This document shows, piece by piece, positions 61,515 through 64,000 of a DNA stretch of 64,000 nucleotides (positions are counted from its first letter, which is position 1; the number at the start of each line of letters is the position of its first letter). Location: positions 106,516,001 through 106,580,000 of the forward strand of contig OZ231126.1 of assembly GCA_965153355.1 (NCBI GenBank), written 5' to 3'. The stretch comes from Flaccisagitta enflata. Its lineage: Eukaryota; Chaetognatha; Sagittoidea; Aphragmophora. The notes below the pieces were generated by a model. That model had not been told where the DNA came from and did not search any database. It was given only the letters and a program-made list of their open reading frames with translations. A program made the translations under genes and the position numbers.

Positions 61515-61665
61515 TCAATAAGGGCAATGCGCCGACCCCTATCAGTAGATTTGGGTCCAACTATGTTTCTAGTCTGTCAGGATACACGCCACTACCCACT
61601 TTGATGGCCGAGTTTTGGTGTTACAGCAACTTTTTGAGGCCCAACCATGTTTTACACCTCCCTCT
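61515..61665 (-). repeat. Solo end related to the giant inverted repeat
   Basis: GGGCAATGCGCCGACCCCTA and TTTTACACCTCCCTCTAG match the outer part of the giant inverted repeat (58795-58910). Only one end is recognised here, so this is probably a second, truncated family member. Confidence 0.6.
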
Positions 61666-61943
61666 AGTTTTACAACACATTTCCATTTTTTTTTTTAAAT
61701 TTCTAAGCTGCATAGACAATTCTATGCTTAAAATATGTTAAAAATGCCCTTTTTTTACCTAAGAAGTGAAATAAATGAAAAAATTTCAGATGAATTTCTT
61801 TTTTTGTTTTTTTTAGTAGTCCACATGTTCCTGAAGACAAATAGCTCAGTCAGAAAAAATGGTATTTTTGATTCTCTTTGGGGGGGGTATCCAGAGATGT
61901 GTGGGCAAGCTTTGACGGCAACACATAGTGTTACACCCCATTT

Positions 61944-62070
61944 TTAGGTGCACCAATGCACCTCTAAAACTGGCTGTGTCCGTTGGTCTGTCGGTCAGTC
62001 GGTTGGTTGGTTGGTAACACATTCGTTCGACACGGCGCACCTTATTGGCCTACTTGGCCTTGTTTCAACT
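61944..62070 (+). repeat. R1b sub-family copy
   Basis: TTTTAGGTGCACCAATGCAC, GGCTGTGTCCGTTGGTCTGT, GGTCAGTCGGTTGGTTGG and TTGGCCTACTTGGCCTTGTT. It mirrors 56746-56872. Confidence 0.85.
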
Positions 62071-62477
62071 AACAACAGCACAAGAAAAAACGGAACAACT
62101 TGCTTCGATTATTTTTGCTGAACTGAGTGCCTAAACCATAGAAAATTCATGACTGTTTGAAAGCTCTGCAAAAGATCTTTCAAACGCCATGTTGCTGATC
62201 ATTCCAGCTTTATTTGTTTTGAAATGGCTTTGGAATGAGTAAAAACATTGCCCCATTCAATTTTATGTTCGTTTGAATAAAAAGGTTTTGAAAAAAACAT
62301 AGTTCACTTTGACAAGCTCTAACTTTAAAACCGTTTGAGATACAGACTTGGGATTGGTCTAGAATGAAAGAAAATTCAAAAATCTTTAAAATCGTTTTAA
62401 AAAAAAGTTTCATTAACATTTTTTTCGTCTTTTTTCCCATGGATTAACAAAAAGATTCAGCTTCCTCAACTTCAATT

Positions 62478-62557
62478 TTTAGTCGCGTGCACGCGACTTT
62501 ACACCTTGCCGTGTCGGTCGGTCGGTCGGTAGGTCCGTCGGTAGGTCCGTCACATTT
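62478..62557 (+). repeat. R1 head with perfect hairpin
   Basis: TAGTCGCGTGCACGCGACT is a perfect palindrome, followed by CCTTGCCGTGTCGGTCGGTC and GGTAGGTCCGTC units. The expected tail is not adjacent; minisatellites follow, and TTGGCCTGTTGGGCTTGTTA at 63565-63584 may be its displaced R1b-like tail. Confidence 0.8.
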
Positions 62558-62579
62558 TTAAAATTATGACTTTTTAAGT

Positions 62580-62910
62580 TTTTTTATATTAGGGTACTTT
62601 AGGTACTTCAGGGCACTTTAGGGTACTTTAGTTATTTCAGGTACCCATGGTATTTTAGGGTACTTTCTGACACTTTTGTTTTTTTGTAGATATTTTTGAG
62701 TATTTTAGAGTATTTTCTGGTATTTTTGGGTGTTTTTGGGTATTTTTGGGTATAATTGGGTATTTTTGGGTGTTTTTGGGTATTTTTGGGTATTTAGGGT
62801 TATTTTCAGGTAATTTTGAGTCATTTCTGGGTATGTTGGATGATTTTTTTGGGTATTTGCAAGTATTTTTAGGTATTTTTAAGAATTTTTGGGTATTTTA
62901 AAAATATATT
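62580..62910. repeat. T/G-rich ~10-12 bp minisatellite
   Basis: Units of GGGTATTTTT and GGGTACTTTA with heavy variation. Confidence 0.8.
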
Positions 62911-63050
62911 GATGTATTTATGTTTTAAAAACAATTTGGACCATTGTGGGACATTGTGGGACATTTCTGAGCAATGTGGCACATAGTGGAACATTTTGGA
63001 AATTTTGAAAATTATGACTTTTTAAGGTTTTTAAGGTGTTTTAAGGTACT

Positions 63051-63545
63051 CTAGTATGTAGTATGTAGTTGTAGTATGTAGATGTAGTTGTAGTATGTAG
63101 TTGTAGTATGTAGTCGTAGTCTGTAGTTGTAGTATGTAGTTGTAGTATGTAGTTGTAGTATGTAGTATGTAGTTGTAGTTGTAGTGTGTAGTTGTAGTGT
63201 GTAGTTGTAGTATGTAGTTGTAGTATGTAGTTGTAGTATGTAGTTGTAGTATGTAGTTGTAGTATGTAGTTGTAGTATGTAGTTGTAGTATGTAGTTGTA
63301 GTATGTAGTTGTAGTATGTAGTTGTAGTATGTAGTTGTAGTATGTAGTTGTAGTATGTAGTATGTAGTTGTAGTATGTAGTTGTAGTATGTTGTTGTAGT
63401 ATGTAGTTGTAATATGTAGTATGTAGCTGAAGTATGTAGTTGTAGTATGTAGTTATAGTATGTAGTTGTACTATGAAGTTGTAGTATGAAGTTGTAGTAA
63501 GAGGTTGTAGTATAAAGTTGTAGTATGAAGTTGTAGTAGTTGTTA
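63051..63545. repeat. 13-bp minisatellite (TAGTTGTAGTATG)
   Basis: About 35 units of TAGTTGTAGTATG with occasional 7-bp slips (TAGTATG repeated). The minus-strand ORF over it is a YYNYILQLHTT-type by-product. Confidence 0.95.
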
Positions 63546-63599
63546 GTAACTTAGCACGCGACTGTTGGCCTGTTGGGCTTGTTACAATTGTGGCCACCT

Positions 63600-64000
63600 A
63601 CTCTTTAACTTTACACTAAGTTTTAGCAGTAGATGAGAACTCCGCAACGATACACCTTTGCCGTCCATCTGGGAATATATCTTTAATTTTTTAAAACTAA
63701 TCATGTTAAATACATAATAATATAATTATGAAAATATCTCCATGACGAGGAGACATCCTAGAATGAGATTCTTGCCATCGCAATATCTGAGTTTCCATAT
63801 AGTAATGATAATTACAATTTTTAAATTCAATACTCATTCAAAAAATGATTCTTTTCGCGCTTATCTCAGTGCAGAACAAGGCCTGCTATTCACCTGACAT
63901 GTTGTAACTATAGATATATCTCACCGGAATTGTATACTAAATTCATGAATGTTTCAACGATGCAAATTAGGATATTTTATATTTTAGAGTGACATTACTA
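63600..64000. other. Non-coding stretch at the window end
   Basis: AT-rich. No gene or repeat family was recognised. Confidence 0.4.

Overview
This window is repeat-dominated eukaryotic DNA, almost certainly from an invertebrate animal. It contains a BEL/Pao retroelement (a group known only from animals), several TIR and foldback DNA transposons, spliced gene fragments with GT/AG borders, long microsatellites, and a 10-base N gap at 3057-3066. I cannot name the species. There is no bacterial-style gene organisation.

Layout. At 0-4 kb there is a TA-flanked foldback element, a coding-like segment at 1088-1305, and the last two exons of a plus-strand gene with its polyA signal. At 4.1-15.5 kb one uninterrupted minus-strand ORF encodes a 3797-residue retroelement polyprotein (Gag-like region, two protease-like motifs, RT, RNase H, integrase). 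At 17.4-28.55 kb two 113-bp inverted repeats, each built of tandem small palindromes and flanked by TTTA, enclose a degraded transposase-like gene plus nested insertions (a 2-kb TIR element, an 8-bp-TSD hAT-type MITE, minisatellites). At 29-31.2 kb a coding remnant is split by a 515-bp MITE with a 9-bp TSD. At 31.2-40.3 kb lies a BEL/Pao element with both LTRs and an ATATT duplication; it is broken by stops and frameshifts and interrupts an open frame that reads through the empty site. At 40.7-45.4 kb a 4.2-kb inverted-repeat element sits inside a 14-bp minisatellite. At 49.4-58.9 kb there is a very large inverted repeat with arms over 1.1 kb. From 59 to 64 kb there are dispersed repeats and two minisatellites.

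Two dispersed families recur through the window and I cannot match either to a family I know. 'R1' is about 150-200 bp. Its head is a hairpin (TAGTCGCGTGCACGCGACT), its middle carries variable GGTC/GGTT units, and its tail is CGTGTATCCGGCCTTGTT. 'R2' is a GC-rich hairpin (GGCAGCGGCCCCGAAGGGGC) that occurs as inverted pairs bracketing arrays of about 20-bp units. The pairs share sub-family-specific inner sequence, so they look like terminal repeats of elements whose cargo is a minisatellite.

Nothing here acts as an operon or pathway. The order of events can be read from nesting: for example a MULE-type MITE inside an R2 array inside a larger TIR element inside a minisatellite. Coordinates of dispersed repeats are read by eye and are good to roughly 5-20 bp unless target duplications fix them.
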